From assembly GCF_003576645.1 (NCBI RefSeq), contig NC_044924.1, positions 27,960,649 to 28,024,648 of the forward strand: DNA of 64,000 nucleotides, written 5' to 3'. The position numbers and the translations under genes are program-made. The first letter of the stretch is position 1. Each line of letters starts with the position of its first letter. Origin of the DNA: Ipomoea triloba (Eukaryota; Streptophyta; Magnoliopsida; Solanales; Convolvulaceae). The notes under the pieces are model-generated. The model ran no database searches, was not told where the DNA came from, and saw nothing but the letters and a program-made list of their open reading frames with translations. This document shows positions 20,153-31,489 of the stretch, piece after piece.

Positions 20153-23100
20153 ATGGCGTGGCCTCCACCAAATGCTAATTCTGCAAGAGCACAAGCTCCA
20201 CCGCCAGTAGTTCCTGCAATGGCAACTGGATCAGTTCCGGCGGCGGCTTCGACGACAGCAAATGCAAACCGTAATACTCAGGTTCCGATCATTGATTTTA
20301 ATTCCTCCGATGCAGGTAATCCTTACTACTTGCATTCTAATGAGAGTCCAGCCTTGGTGCTTGTTTCTCCAGCCTTAGATGGTTCAAACTACCATCCTTG
20401 GGCAAGAGCTATGAAGATAGCTCTGTCAACTAAGAATAAACTAGCATTTATTGATGGTAGTATAACTGTACCTAGCAATGATGAACCAAGGTATATGGTT
20501 TGGGAACGATGTAATAACATGGTTGTTGCCTGGATTGTAAGATCCATCTCACCTGAGATTGCACAGAGTGTGCTTTGGTTACAGTCTGCCATCGCTATAT
20601 GGAAGCATTTAGAGGAGAGGTTCAGCGAGGGGGATATCTTTAGGATTTCGCAGATCCAAGGACAAGCTTATCAACTTAAACAAGGGATTTTGAGTGTGGA
20701 TAAGTATTTCACACAGATGAAATTGCTTTGGGATGAATTACTTGTGTTAAGACCTTTGCCTGTGTGTGCTTGTACTCCTAAGTGCAGTTGTGGAGGATAT
20801 GAAAAGTTCTACACCTATGTAGAAAATGATCATTTGTCAATGTTTTTGAGAGGATTGAATGAAAACTATGCAAGTACTAAATCACAAATTATGTTGATGA
20901 ATCCTCTCCCTACAGTTGGAAGAGCATCTTCCTTGGTGAAACAACAAGAAAGAGAGGTTTATGGTGGGATTCTCAGTGCTACTCCCACACCACAGATGCA
21001 GGGGCCTTCTCAGCAGATGAGTCCTACTGTGGGGCATGCATTCCTTGCTAGCTTTCCTCAGAGCAACAACTTCCGTCCAAGAAGACAAAATAACAGTTGG
21101 AATAAGAAACCAGGACCAATTTGCAGCCACTGTGGATATACTGGCCACACAGTGGATAAATGCTACAAACTCCATGGTTACCCGCCGGGTTACGTACCCA
21201 GGTCTAAAGGTACAGGAATAGTAAACCAAGTCCAAGGTCCTCTACTGAAATCCAGTGTCACACAGTTTGGAGGTCAGGATCAGTTTCAATCCCAAGGCTC
21301 TGTTGAACAAATCCAAAACACTACGGGGAATTTTGTGACAATTTCCCAAGAGGAATATAGTAGGTTGCTTGGCCCTAAGCAGAAAGAGACAAAGCAGAAT
21401 ACAGTCAGTACGCCATTTGATTTCACTCCTCAAGTAAATATAGTTTCAGCCAGTGTTGCCTCACCTGCAAATTTTGAAGGTAAGCCTTCTTGTTCTAAAA
21501 CCATTTGGATTCTTGACACTGGTGCTACACACCATATTGTCTGCAGTATAGATCTTTTGTCTGATGTTAGAAGCACAACTGGTATGCATGTTGCACTGCC
21601 CAATGGTCATCAGGCACATATAACCCATGTTGGTACAGTTTTTCTATCTAATGACATTGTGTTGGAGAATGTTCTTTGTGTGCCTGCATTTCAATATAAT
21701 TTGATTTCTATCAGTGAGCTGGTCAGGAATTCCAAGTACAGTGTATCATTCCAATCTGACAAGTGTGTTATACAGGATCTGGACTGTGGGAAGATGATTG
21801 GGACAGCTAGAGTTAATGGAGGCTTATATCATTTGTGTTTGTCAACCCCTACAGCTTCTTCTTGCATGATTGTAAATAAGAGTAGTATTAGTCTGAATAA
21901 TGTCTGGCATGCTAGACTTGGGCATGCTTCCAATAACAAGATTAAACTCTTGAAAGTGTTGAATCATGATATTACTGTCAGTGATGATTTTGTATGTGAT
22001 TGTTGCCATTTGGCCAAACAAAAGAGGTTACCTTTTGGAGTTAGTAAATCATACACAACTGCTTGTTTTGAGCTTGTTCATTTTGACATTTGGGGGAGTT
22101 ATGCTGTTCCCACAATATATGGCCATCATTATTTTCTAACAATAGTTGATGATTACAGTAGAGCCACTTGGATCTACTTAATGAAAGGAAAACATGAAGC
22201 AAGGAAATTAGTTCAAGCTTTTTGCATACTAATACAAACACAGTTTGGGAAGTCCATTAAAATTGTTAGAACAGATAATGGGAAGGAATTTGACATGCCA
22301 GAATTCTATCAAGATAAAGGAATAATTCATCAGAGATCATGTGTCTATACCCCGCAACAAAACAGCATAGTTGAGAGAAAACATGGTCATATCCTATCCA
22401 TAGCAAGAGCTTTGAAGTTCCAGGCTAGCCTTCCTGATCCTTTCTGGGGTGATTGTGTTATGCAGGCTGTTCATATAATTAATAGACTACCTTCTGCAGC
22501 ATTACAAGGCCAGGTTCCTTATCAGTTGTTATTCTCAAAGGCTCCTCAATACGGGCATCTCAAAGTTTTTGGTTGCTTAGCTTTTGCTGCTGTACATGGG
22601 GTTCATATGACCAAATTTGCTCCAAGAGCAAGAAAGTGTGTGTTCATTGGCTATGCAGGTGGCTTCAAAGGGTACAAGCTATATGATTTGAAGACAAGGG
22701 AAGTGTTTATCTCTAGAGATGTGTCCTTTTATGAAGGTGTTTTCCCTTTTTCTCAAAACAAAGATGAACAACTCACTGTCTCTGTACCAGTGTTACCTGC
22801 TGACATTACTGTTTGTCCAGAAGAGCCTGATCAATCTGAGAATTCACATCAGAATGATATACCACAGTTTGTAAATAATCACGATGGGGCAGAACCTCTT
22901 GAAGAGTCCCAACACCAACCTAGAAGATCTAGTAGAGAAAGAAGCAAGCCGGCTTACTTAAATGATTATGTGTGTGCAGATAATGTTCCTAGAACCAAGA
23001 GAACTTCTCCTCATTCTCTCTCAGTTGTTCTGGATTATGGCAGGTTGTCTACAAACCATAAAGCCTTTGCTGTCAATGTGTTGAAAATTAAGGAACCTAC

Positions 23101-24640
23101 TACATATGTAGAAGCAGTAAAGCATGAGTGCTGGAGACAAGCTATGGCAGATGAATTTGCAGCCTTGCAAGCTAATCATACTTGGTTGTTAACTGATCTT
23201 CCTGCCTCTAAACAAACAATTGGCTGCAAATGGGTTTTCAAAGTTAAGCATAGAGCGGATGGATCTGTGGAGAGGTATAAAGCTCGATTGGTAGCAAAGG
23301 GGTACACTCAAACTCCTGGGCTTGATTACCTCGATACTTTTAGCCCAGTAGTAAAAATCACTACTATTAGAGTTTTACTTGCTTGTGCAGCTGCTAAAGG
23401 TTGGGAATTACATCAGCTTGATGTGAACAATGCTTTCCTACATGGTGATCTACATGAGGAAGTCTATATGGATTTGCCTCTTGGGTTTACCCCACAAAGG
23501 CCTGGACAAGTGTGTAAGCTTCTCAAATCATTATATGGACTTAAACAGGCTAGTAGGCAATGGAATGCTAAACTTACAACTGAGTTGTTAAGCATGGGTT
23601 TTAAACAGACTGTGGTTGACCACTCCTTGTTTACTAGGGGTACTGGAGCCTCCTTCGTCGCATTACTCGTCTATGTTGATGATGTGGTTGTTGCTAGTAG
23701 TGATAGAACTCAAATCATGGATATCAAGTCTCATTTACATGCTACGTTCCAAATTAAGGACTTGGGGCAACTAAAGTATTTTTTGGGGTTGGAAGTAGCC
23801 CGAAAAACATCTGGAATAAGCGTTTGTCAGCGAAAATATGTTTTGGAACTCCTGGAGCAGACTGGTTTCATTGATAGTAAGCCAGTCAATAGTCCTATGG
23901 TGCCTTCCACTAAACTCACTCATGGTGATAGTCCTTCCTTGAGAGATGTCACTTCATACAGGAGGATCATAGGTAAACTGTTATATCTTACTATTACAAG
24001 GCCGGACATCTCTTTTGCAACACAACAACTCTCTCAATTCTTGGATTGTCCCACTGAATTTCATCTAAGAGCTGCACATAGAGTTCTTAGATATCTCAAG
24101 GCATCACCTGGGCAGGGGTTGTTCTTTTCTGCCAACTCAATTCTTCAACTTAAGGGGTTTACTGACTCAGATTGGGCCTCTTGTCCTGAGACTAGGAAGT
24201 CGGTTACAGGTTATTGCATGTTTCTGGATAATACCTTAGTGTCTTGGAAATCCAAGAAACAAAACACAGTTTCCAGGTCCTCTAGTGAAGCTGAGTATAG
24301 AGCTATTGCCACGGCTACAACTGAACTTCAATGGCTTACTTATTTGCTAACAGAGTTTGAAGTTCACTCCTCTACACCTGCTGTGTTGTATTCTGATAGT
24401 CAGTCTGCTATAGCCATAGCCCAAAATCCGGTGTTTCATGAACGCACGAAACACATTGAAATAGACTGTCACTTTGTAAGGGAAAAATTACAAAAGAACT
24501 TGCTGAAATTACTCCATGTTCCCACTGCACATCAGTTGGCAGATGTTTTCACAAAGCCTCATGCTCCAACTTCTTTCCAAGGTTTTGTCTCCAAGCTTGG
24601 TCTATACAATATGTATAGTCCAGCTTGCGGGGGGGTGTGA
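20153..24640 (+). CDS. Copia gag-pol polyprotein, intact
   Basis: I take ATG 20153 as the start, the first ATG in this frame. The frame is also open upstream to 20108, across the LTR end and PBS. It gives 1495 residues, stop TGA 24638-24640. In order, with approximate residues, it has: gag with WARAMKIALSTKNKLAFIDG; CCHC zinc knuckle CSHCGYTGHTVDKC (about 324-337); aspartic protease WILDTGATHHI (about 452); the HARLGHAS / CDCCHLAKQ pre-integrase zinc region; integrase with DIWG, RTDNGKEF and VERKH supplying the DDE triad (about 645, 706, 740); reverse transcriptase with YKARLVAKGYTQ and the YVDD box (about 1173); and RNase H with FTDSDWA, SSEAEYRA and YSDSQSA. All catalytic motifs are present. 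The usual QQNGVVERKH is QQNSIVERKH here. The stop codon lies inside the first five bases of the 3' LTR. Confidence 0.96.
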   Translation: MAWPPPNANSARAQAPPPVVPAMATGSVPAAASTTANANRNTQVPIIDFNSSDAGNPYYLHSNESPALVLVSPALDGSNYHPWARAMKIALSTKNKLAFIDGSITVPSNDEPRYMVWERCNNMVVAWIVRSISPEIAQSVLWLQSAIAIWKHLEERFSEGDIFRISQIQGQAYQLKQGILSVDKYFTQMKLLWDELLVLRPLPVCACTPKCSCGGYEKFYTYVENDHLSMFLRGLNENYASTKSQIMLMNPLPTVGRASSLVKQQEREVYGGILSATPTPQMQGPSQQMSPTVGHAFLASFPQSNNFRPRRQNNSWNKKPGPICSHCGYTGHTVDKCYKLHGYPPGYVPRSKGTGIVNQVQGPLLKSSVTQFGGQDQFQSQGSVEQIQNTTGNFVTISQEEYSRLLGPKQKETKQNTVSTPFDFTPQVNIVSASVASPANFEGKPSCSKTIWILDTGATHHIVCSIDLLSDVRSTTGMHVALPNGHQAHITHVGTVFLSNDIVLENVLCVPAFQYNLISISELVRNSKYSVSFQSDKCVIQDLDCGKMIGTARVNGGLYHLCLSTPTASSCMIVNKSSISLNNVWHARLGHASNNKIKLLKVLNHDITVSDDFVCDCCHLAKQKRLPFGVSKSYTTACFELVHFDIWGSYAVPTIYGHHYFLTIVDDYSRATWIYLMKGKHEARKLVQAFCILIQTQFGKSIKIVRTDNGKEFDMPEFYQDKGIIHQRSCVYTPQQNSIVERKHGHILSIARALKFQASLPDPFWGDCVMQAVHIINRLPSAALQGQVPYQLLFSKAPQYGHLKVFGCLAFAAVHGVHMTKFAPRARKCVFIGYAGGFKGYKLYDLKTREVFISRDVSFYEGVFPFSQNKDEQLTVSVPVLPADITVCPEEPDQSENSHQNDIPQFVNNHDGAEPLEESQHQPRRSSRERSKPAYLNDYVCADNVPRTKRTSPHSLSVVLDYGRLSTNHKAFAVNVLKIKEPTTYVEAVKHECWRQAMADEFAALQANHTWLLTDLPASKQTIGCKWVFKVKHRADGSVERYKARLVAKGYTQTPGLDYLDTFSPVVKITTIRVLLACAAAKGWELHQLDVNNAFLHGDLHEEVYMDLPLGFTPQRPGQVCKLLKSLYGLKQASRQWNAKLTTELLSMGFKQTVVDHSLFTRGTGASFVALLVYVDDVVVASSDRTQIMDIKSHLHATFQIKDLGQLKYFLGLEVARKTSGISVCQRKYVLELLEQTGFIDSKPVNSPMVPSTKLTHGDSPSLRDVTSYRRIIGKLLYLTITRPDISFATQQLSQFLDCPTEFHLRAAHRVLRYLKASPGQGLFFSANSILQLKGFTDSDWASCPETRKSVTGYCMFLDNTLVSWKSKKQNTVSRSSSEAEYRAIATATTELQWLTYLLTEFEVHSSTPAVLYSDSQSAIAIAQNPVFHERTKHIEIDCHFVREKLQKNLLKLLHVPTAHQLADVFTKPHAPTSFQGFVSKLGLYNMYSPACGGV

Positions 24641-24924
24641 GCAGCAAGAGCCAGTGACAGCTCAACACTCCAGGTTCAAGAAGTCTAAATACCAGAAGTG
24701 CTGCTCTGTTATTTTAGCTGTTGTAATGATGTAAATATCTTCCTACATTTACGCATATTCTGTTCATAGCAGTTACATGATCCTCCATCCATAAATAAGG
24801 GTCAACTGCTTTTGTAATACGCACTTGATTTACATTCTCTACATAAAATACTCCGTCTTCCTCTTTCCGCCATTTTTACCTTCTTCTACCTTGTTCCGGC
24901 GGTGTCGCTGCTCTGAATTTGACA
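24636..24924 (+). repeat. 3' LTR of the copia element
   Basis: 289 bp, identical by eye to the 5' LTR. It is preceded by the polypurine tract and followed by TSD CGATC. Confidence 0.95.
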
Positions 24925-26925
24925 CGATCCCACAGGGAATTTAGAACAGTGCAATAAAGATAACTTGCAAGAACGAGAAAGAAAGAAATTCAGTAATTAA
25001 TTAACAGGAAAAACAAAGCTCTAGGAACATGAATCAATTACTTAGCAAAGCAACATTAAAGAATTAATAGCAATTATCCCTTTAAGCAACGTCATTAAGA
25101 ATTGTCAATGAAAACCATATATTACCGTAAGCTCAAAATGCAGTAATGTAGTGTAATCATTCATAAATGAAAAATATATAGCTAAACAAGAAAAAGGAAA
25201 GAAAAGGAACAAAAGCTTATGCCAAAATGTTGCTGCCTCGCCGTTGGAATTGATCGCTGAAGAAAGAGAATTCCGTCGCCGCCGAAACTAATTCACTGCC
25301 GACCGAAATTGAAATTGCTACTGATTGCTTCTCGCCGTTGGAATCAATCTGGAGTGAACTCGTACAGAGTGCTGTAAGTCTACAGCCACTCACTTCATAT
25401 CTTCACTCATCCTAATGACATTATTTATAATGCTTAAAAGCTTAACTATAATCACTCTTTCCGCCTACTCCGTCTCTGTAGTTTAACAGTGGGTTGCCAC
25501 ATATCCGTAAATAGTGCAGGAATCAATTCTTCATTTGACTAAAGCGTTGCAGCTGACACGTATGTATGTTTGGGAGTATCTTATTAATTGCATGAAAGAT
25601 AAGGAGAAGGGAAGCCTTGTTATTCTCTCAAAAATTGCTAACTGCATGGGAAAAACAAAAGCTGATGGGAAAACATAAATTCTTATTGTTATTTATACAT
25701 ATAAGATAAAATAAAATTAAAGCATTTATCAGTAACAAATAAAACAATATTAAGAATAAACAATGTAAATTAATTATTAAAAACCAACTAAAATATAAAC
25801 ATAAAATACATTTATCAATATTCAAGTTAGTGAGGAAGTTTGAGTTAGTAATAAATATTATATTGTGACCATAGTGTTGAATTGTCTGTCTCTTCTTGTT
25901 TTGCTGATGAGGAAATACCAAAAAGATAGAGAATGATTTCATCTTTGGTTGAACAAATGGTGACAATACTGGAGAAAATGAATTATTATTGTTACAGACT
26001 TACAGGAATGAATGGTGTACTATAACATATTTCTTTTGTGGCTGCAAATGGAGGCTATATGGGAGAATTATATATGTCCAATTAAAACTTCAGTATCATT
26101 GAGGGGAAGGGAATTCTGTCATGTTCTTGAGCTTAAATTTCAAAATTTTTTAGTTGTTTGACATACTGTTCTGATCTGATCTGCTCAATTTTTTTAGTGT
26201 ACAATCAACCTGCTCACCTTCAATTCATATTACATCCAATCTATAGAGATTTTGTCAATTATATTGATTACAAATTCCACATAAGACTTCTATCAAACAT
26301 ATGGTGGGATTGCCAATCAATAACAAAGAAAAAAACAGAGATAATTGGAGCAACATAATCTGATCAAAACTGAATCAGAAATAGTTTCTGATCCAACTAA
26401 TAGTTCATTAAAATTAATGAGTGAAGGGGTTGGGATTAAAGAAATGAATTGCAGAAATAAGTTGATATTATTTCTACCATTATAAGCAAGTGAGCTCATT
26501 TACTGCAAGGAAGATCAAATTTCTCATTACCATTTACACTCATTTAAGGTAATTCTACTCTATTTCACTCAATCTTGTATTGGTGCAGAGTGCAAAAGCT
26601 AGATTTATAAGTGATTTGTACCATTTTAAGAAGTGTAAAATCTTTCGTTTTGTAACACTAGTGGAATGAAATTTAATCTAATGTGTTATATATTTGACTA
26701 CTTTGAATGTAAAACTATATACATGATCTTACATATATAAATATACTTGTGATCAAAATATGCATGCTAGTTATGGTTCAATTTTGTTTTGGTGATGTTG
26801 TTCAACTAGCTAGTGGTCACAGTGGACATGGTCAATGTCTTTGGGCTGAGGTAGAAAATGAAGATATTATAAGAAAAAGGGAAAAACATTACATAAGTTT
26901 TGGAGACCTTTAATTTGTTTATTTT
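24925..26925. other. Right half of the split repeat, then unassigned AT-rich DNA
   Basis: CCACAGGGAA and about 400-550 bases beyond appear to belong to the older repeat hit by the copia element. After about 25500 I see no gene or recognisable element. Small frames such as 25628-25966 are composition-driven. Confidence 0.4.
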
Positions 26926-26929
26926 ATTT

Positions 26930-27555
26930 ATTAGATGAGAATAGAAAATTTGCATCAAAATATTTTGAAAAAATGTGTGGGAATTGGGATAAAATAATCA
27001 ATTCCTATATTAGAAAGTCGGGAAAATGATGATAAATAATGGCACAACAACACAAGGATAAAAGAAGAGTTCTACTCTGACTCGGTTACACATGCCACTA
27101 CTGAGGCTTGAACCCACTCCCTTCCACATGGGAGTGTACAATGGGTGACGCTTGACCACAAGGTCTTTGGTGAAAGTTATCCACTTAATTTCTTAAATAT
27201 TGTTTTCAAAAATTTTAAATTCAATTTTTTATTATTAATCAAACTTTTAATATAATGTACGTCTAAATATACAAAATTTCCTATTAACAATAAATTTAAT
27301 ATAAAAATTAATTGTAAACATATAATTCGAATTTGATCTGAAAGAATAAAATAAGATTGAGAAATTATTTGTCAATAGTTTCCATCATATTTCTATGTTC
27401 CTTTTTCTTATATTTTCTCTTCCATTATCTTCCCACATATGTTTTACCCATCTAAACAACCAGTTTTGTTGTATCAGGAACATATATAGTTACCTAGAAT
27501 TTCTAGTTTTCATATTGTGTATTGTAGAGGTATAACAATGTTTATGTTTTAACCT

Positions 27556-27588
<33 letters not shown>

Positions 27589-29530
27589 GTGACTTGGTAG
27601 GACATCGCACAACTTGAACCATGTCTCATTTGCAATTATGTTCTTACCCAGCAAAAGCCTTATAGATCTACTCAATTAAGTTTGGAAAGGATGTCATCAA
27701 ATAAATGAACCTGGCCTTGGGGTGATGTAGATATGATAGTTCGTTTTGGGATACACAATTGAAGTTGTGTGAATGATTGTGTTTTAGTTGTGATATATTA
27801 TTTATGTGTATTCAATGATAGATTGGAGTTAAATTAGTGAAGTGATTGCGTGCAAGATTTGGACAAGGATGGTGCACTGTGTCAAATGAAAGGGTTACAC
27901 TCGCGGCATGTACTCCAATTGGGTTTGGAGCTCCAAATCCATTTGGAAAATGCAAAGAAAACACCTAACTCAATTTTCAGCACCTCTCGTTTGATCTTCA
28001 TGTCTACAAAACCCAGCACTACTAACAAAGCATTCAACTCATGAAGACGTGCATGCAATGCATGGTCCGACTGTATATCATGCAATTATTAGGTGGAATA
28101 TAATGTTATTCCTCGACATGTATATCGAACAATGCAACATGGTGGGCTATGTTTCTTAGACCACATAAGGGATTTGCAGAGTACCAATGACAATAGTTGG
28201 GACAATGTTGTTCTTCCTTCTTGTATCGAAGCATGTGCAAGGAAACCATGAGTAATACTTGTCAAATTGATGGTGCCCTCGTTCTACATACTTCAATTAT
28301 GGGTTTGGAAGTGTGTCTCTTTATTCTCTCTGAATATACTCTCCCTCGCTCAGGACCTATATTGACCTAGAGCTGCCAGGTATATATGTAAACTAATTTA
28401 TTTCAAAATTGTACTAATCTAAGACCCTGTGTTAAAAATTAAATATGATCCAATAGGTACCCGTCATAAAAAAAGAAGAAGCAGGAACCTAAAATAAATA
28501 AAAAAAAAACAATGAAGAAGTAAATAATATTAAACTAGAAAAAGCATTTTGTTTTTGTATTACCCAGTCCACCTTGGTAATGATAATGACCAAATCGACG
28601 ATTCATTCCTTTAGCATAAAAACTAGAATACTTGATAAGTTAAAACAGAATAAATTTGACATAATGATTGATTATGGAAGCATTATTATGATTCTGAACA
28701 TTATTAATTAATCCAAGAAAATTTTGTTTGATTAATGCAGGTGAGGGTTAGGCATATATAGCATAAGTAGGATGACTATAGAGATGTTCTCAATTGCAGA
28801 CAAAAGATGAGTCGTGTGACATATGTCATGACCTCCTCAGCATCGCATCAGGCCTAACAATAACTCAATTTTTTTGATCTTGATATGTCTACAGAACTTG
28901 CGACCGCTGATAAAGAGTTCAACTAATGAAGACATGGAAAACATGCATAGAGTTCAACTGATGAAGACATGGAAAACATGCATGGCTCAGTTATGCATCA
29001 TGCAATTACTAGGTGAAGTGTTATTCCCCAACACGTTGAACAACAAGGTGAAACCATGTTTCTTAGACTACATTAGAAATTTGACAACAAGGTGAGACTA
29101 TGTTTCTTAGACTACATTAGAGATTTGCAAAGTGTCAATTACTACAGTTGGGGTAGTGCTATTCTTGCCTTCTTGTATCGAAGCATGTGCGGGGTGCCCA
29201 CAGATAATGCTTATTAAATTAGTCGTTCCTCATTCTTCTTCAATTGTGGGTTTGGGAGCGTGAGTGTATCACCTCGCCTTACTCTCCCTCCCCCAGGATC
29301 GGACCTAATATATCGACCTAGAGCTGTTAGCTAGGTATATATGTTTACTAATTTATTTCAAAATTATACTAAATCAGGATCATGTCTTAAAAATTTAATA
29401 TTGTCCAATAGGTACCATCCATTAAAAGCATGAACGTAGACTTAAAATAAAACAATAAATAAGTAGATAATATTAAACTAGAAAAAGTATTTCGTATTAG
29501 TGATATAAGAAAGTAGAAATAATATAGGTA
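26930..29530 (+). repeat. R3 repeat, + strand copy
   Basis: R3 recurs as inverted copies at about 34740-36740 and 44030-46010 and as partial direct copies at 32890-33415 and 41750-42853. Key words are CCTTATAGATCTACTCAA, GTTGGGTGCAAGATTT with CAAGGATGGTGCACTGTGTC, TCCAATTGGGTTTGGAGCT and CTTGTATCGAAGCATGTGC. Short frames through it are not conserved between copies. The GATGGTGCACTGTGTC word resembles the C-terminal side of the PMD fragments, so R3 may derive from the same source (inference). Confidence 0.65.
27068..27176 (-). mobile_element. tRNA-derived SINE-like insertion
   Basis: On the - strand it has box-A-like CTTGTGGTCAAGCG and box-B-like GTGGGTTCAAGCCTCAG, about 45 bases apart. The equivalent R3 sequence at 41884-41899 reads straight from AAAAGAAG to TTTTCCACTT without these 109 bases, so the insertion is supported by an empty site. 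The TSD is imperfect (AAAG-type). Confidence 0.6.
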
Positions 29531-30300
29531 GCTGATACTTATAGTGGCTACCATTTCTATTTTCAGTCATCAATACACATATTCTTTCTGGTTTAATATT
29601 ATTTATTCCTCTATTTCTTTTATATTTTATGTTTTTACTTTCGGACATGTAAAATTATTAGTCACTAGTACAATCACATTTAATGTTGGTGAAGTGGTTG
29701 GGTGCAAGATTTGTGCAAAGATATTAACATAGATTTTTTAATTCACAAATTAAAAGAAAAAAAAAACAATAATGCAAAAGACTACTATACCAACCCGAGT
29801 CAAGAAATGAGTTAACTCACAGACCACAATTTTTATCTCTAATCACGTGTTCATCATCTTCGATTCTCACTATCGACTAGTTCTGAACTTAAAGTTTCAC
29901 TTTGTAATTTCTTTGCCATTTTCTTCTCCTGAGTCTGGATGTCTTCTTCGCATTTGATTTGCTGCAAAGGAAAATATAGTGGGTAGGGAGTTGGAAGAAG
30001 GCGGCCGGCAACTGATTTAATCGTACGGAGTTGAATTACCGGCTATTACCCGTAGGTGACTGGCTATTGGGTTTGAATGCATCAAAATAATAAATTGATG
30101 TGTTGAATTTAACCTTTTTAAAGTTTGGAGCCTAATTGCATTATTTATTTATTTTATTTTATAAAGTATAATAGTGTTCATACTATTAAGTAATGTTCCA
30201 AGCAACAGAATTTCATCAAAATGTTTAGTACAAGAAGTGTTGTTGAGAGAGTAATGGATGAAGGAAGGAAACAGATTGTCAATGTATCTAAAATAAGTCT
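29531..30300. other. Unassigned AT-rich DNA
   Basis: No gene, RNA or repeat that I can support. Confidence 0.4.
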
Positions 30301-30311
30301 CATGGTACATA

Positions 30312-30403
30312 AGGGAAGGGGGGGAGGGGGAGGGGGGGGGGGGGACGNNNNNNNNNNNNNNNNNNNNNNNNNNNNNNNNNNNNNNNNNNNNNNNNNNNNN
30401 NNN

Positions 30404-30437
<34 letters not shown>
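30312..30437. other. Poly-G tract containing an assembly gap (N at 30348-30403)
   Basis: G runs flank 56 N. The left flank ends GGGGACG and the right flank ends GGGGGACGGTTGAC, so the same junction word is present on both sides. Confidence 0.95.
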
Positions 30438-30539
30438 GGTTGACAAAGAACTTCATGTGCTTGTACAAGTTGTAGCATCTTCTGCTTCATAACCTTCTGC
30501 TACGATCCATCGATTGCACTTTAATATAATGTTTAGGGA

Positions 30540-30788
30540 TTTATTTCACCCTTTTTGGAAATCTTCAATTGATGCACACACTCAACACTCAACACCATTC
30601 TTGCACAAATCTTGCATTGAACTTCACAATCGTGAGTTTGTCAAATTTCTGAATTTTTTTTTCACCTGAAACACATGTCAATACATATGACTTGTGTTTC
30701 TCATATTTATTACCGCTTACCAGGGTCGGCCTTGAGGGGTACAGGCTGGGCACCTGCCCAGGGCCCATAGGCCCTAAGATATACGGAG

Positions 30789-30841
<53 letters not shown>

Positions 30842-31245
30842 CCTCAGACTCAAAACCCTCTTGTCCTGCCCCATAGATCAGAATGTAGACTGAAGGTGTT
30901 GAGGGTGACCTGTAATCCTGGCCTGATCCAGAAGCCTTCGTGTGGTGTGCATGCTAGCATGAGGCTGGGAATTGAATTCACCTAAATGGGAAGTCGTACC
31001 GAATGAGTTGAAGTACTATGGAACCATGCATACATGCATTACTGAGGCATCTGATGCAAGAAGCCGAGGGACGAAAAAGCCAACCAGAGATGACAAAGAA
31101 GTGGACATGGCTTCCTTTGTCGGAGAAGAATTGAAGAAGTTGTACTTGCAGTGAATTAATTAATTAATCTTCCTCTATAATAAAGTTATAACTTTTGGCC
31201 AATGAAATTATTGCATTTTTCAGCTCAGTTAATGCAGCGTCGTGT
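30540..31245 (+). repeat. R2 repeat, copy with inserted GGCCTTGAGG/(TA)n segment
   Basis: It matches the R2 left part (TTGATGCACACACTCA, CTTGCACAAATCTTGCATTG) and right part (30836-31180). Between them, 30722-30835 holds CAGGGTCGGCCTTGAGG..., a hAT-end-like word, and a (TA)n run at about 30792-30838 that other copies lack. Confidence 0.7.
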
Positions 31246-31260
31246 TCCAGCTCAGATTCA

Positions 31261-31391
31261 TTCAACAAACTCCACATATGCAAAGCCTTTAGTCTGACCA
31301 AATATGCCTGGAAGTGTTGCTGAACTTTCTCCGGGGTGCAAGCATAATCAACATTTCCAACAAAGATTGACCGTGAATCAACTTCCTCCTT
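31261..31391 (-). pseudogene. PABN-type RRM fragment, internally deleted (block A)
   Basis: The - strand reads [20 protein letters not shown] and continues EKVQQHFQ at 31391-31308. In another frame it then gives [14 protein letters not shown] (31302-31261), running into an LNESEL-like end. These are successive parts of the RRM of plant nuclear poly(A)-binding protein (PABN/PABP2): RNP2, the [11 protein letters not shown] helix, and RNP1 KGFAYVEF. The residues between HFQ and FGQ and those between FVE and LNE are deleted. It cannot encode a working RRM. Confidence 0.85.
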
Positions 31392-31489
31392 GCTCCGTAC
31401 ACCTCGTGCTCGTGCTCCTCTTCATCCATCTCCTTCGGTCGTTCTATCTCCACAAAGTAGTCAGATTTGTTTGGGGCTACTCGATTGCA

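Larger units (their letters stand above)
19825..24924 (+). mobile_element. Complete Ty1/copia LTR retrotransposon
   Basis: 5100 bp with LTRs 19825-20113 and 24636-24924, 5-bp TSD CGATC (19820-19824 and 24925-24929), PBS 20114-20125, one long polyprotein frame and a G-rich polypurine tract (GCGGGGGGG) just before the 3' LTR. Identical LTRs and an unbroken frame mean a very recent insertion, and it is potentially autonomous. The domain order integrase then reverse transcriptase is diagnostic of Ty1/copia. Confidence 0.97.

Noticed and set aside
21036..21235. Small overlapping frames inside the copia element
   Set aside because: Shadows of the intact gag-pol frame.
30149..30490. Poly-Pro or poly-Gly frames
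   Set aside because: Translation of the poly-G/C tract and the gap.
30692..30985. 97-residue frame containing an (IY)n run, and its shorter relatives at 32114-32302 and 40979-41167
   Set aside because: It recurs only within R2 copies and includes translated (TA)n; the sequences vary by frameshift and stop, so I do not call a gene.
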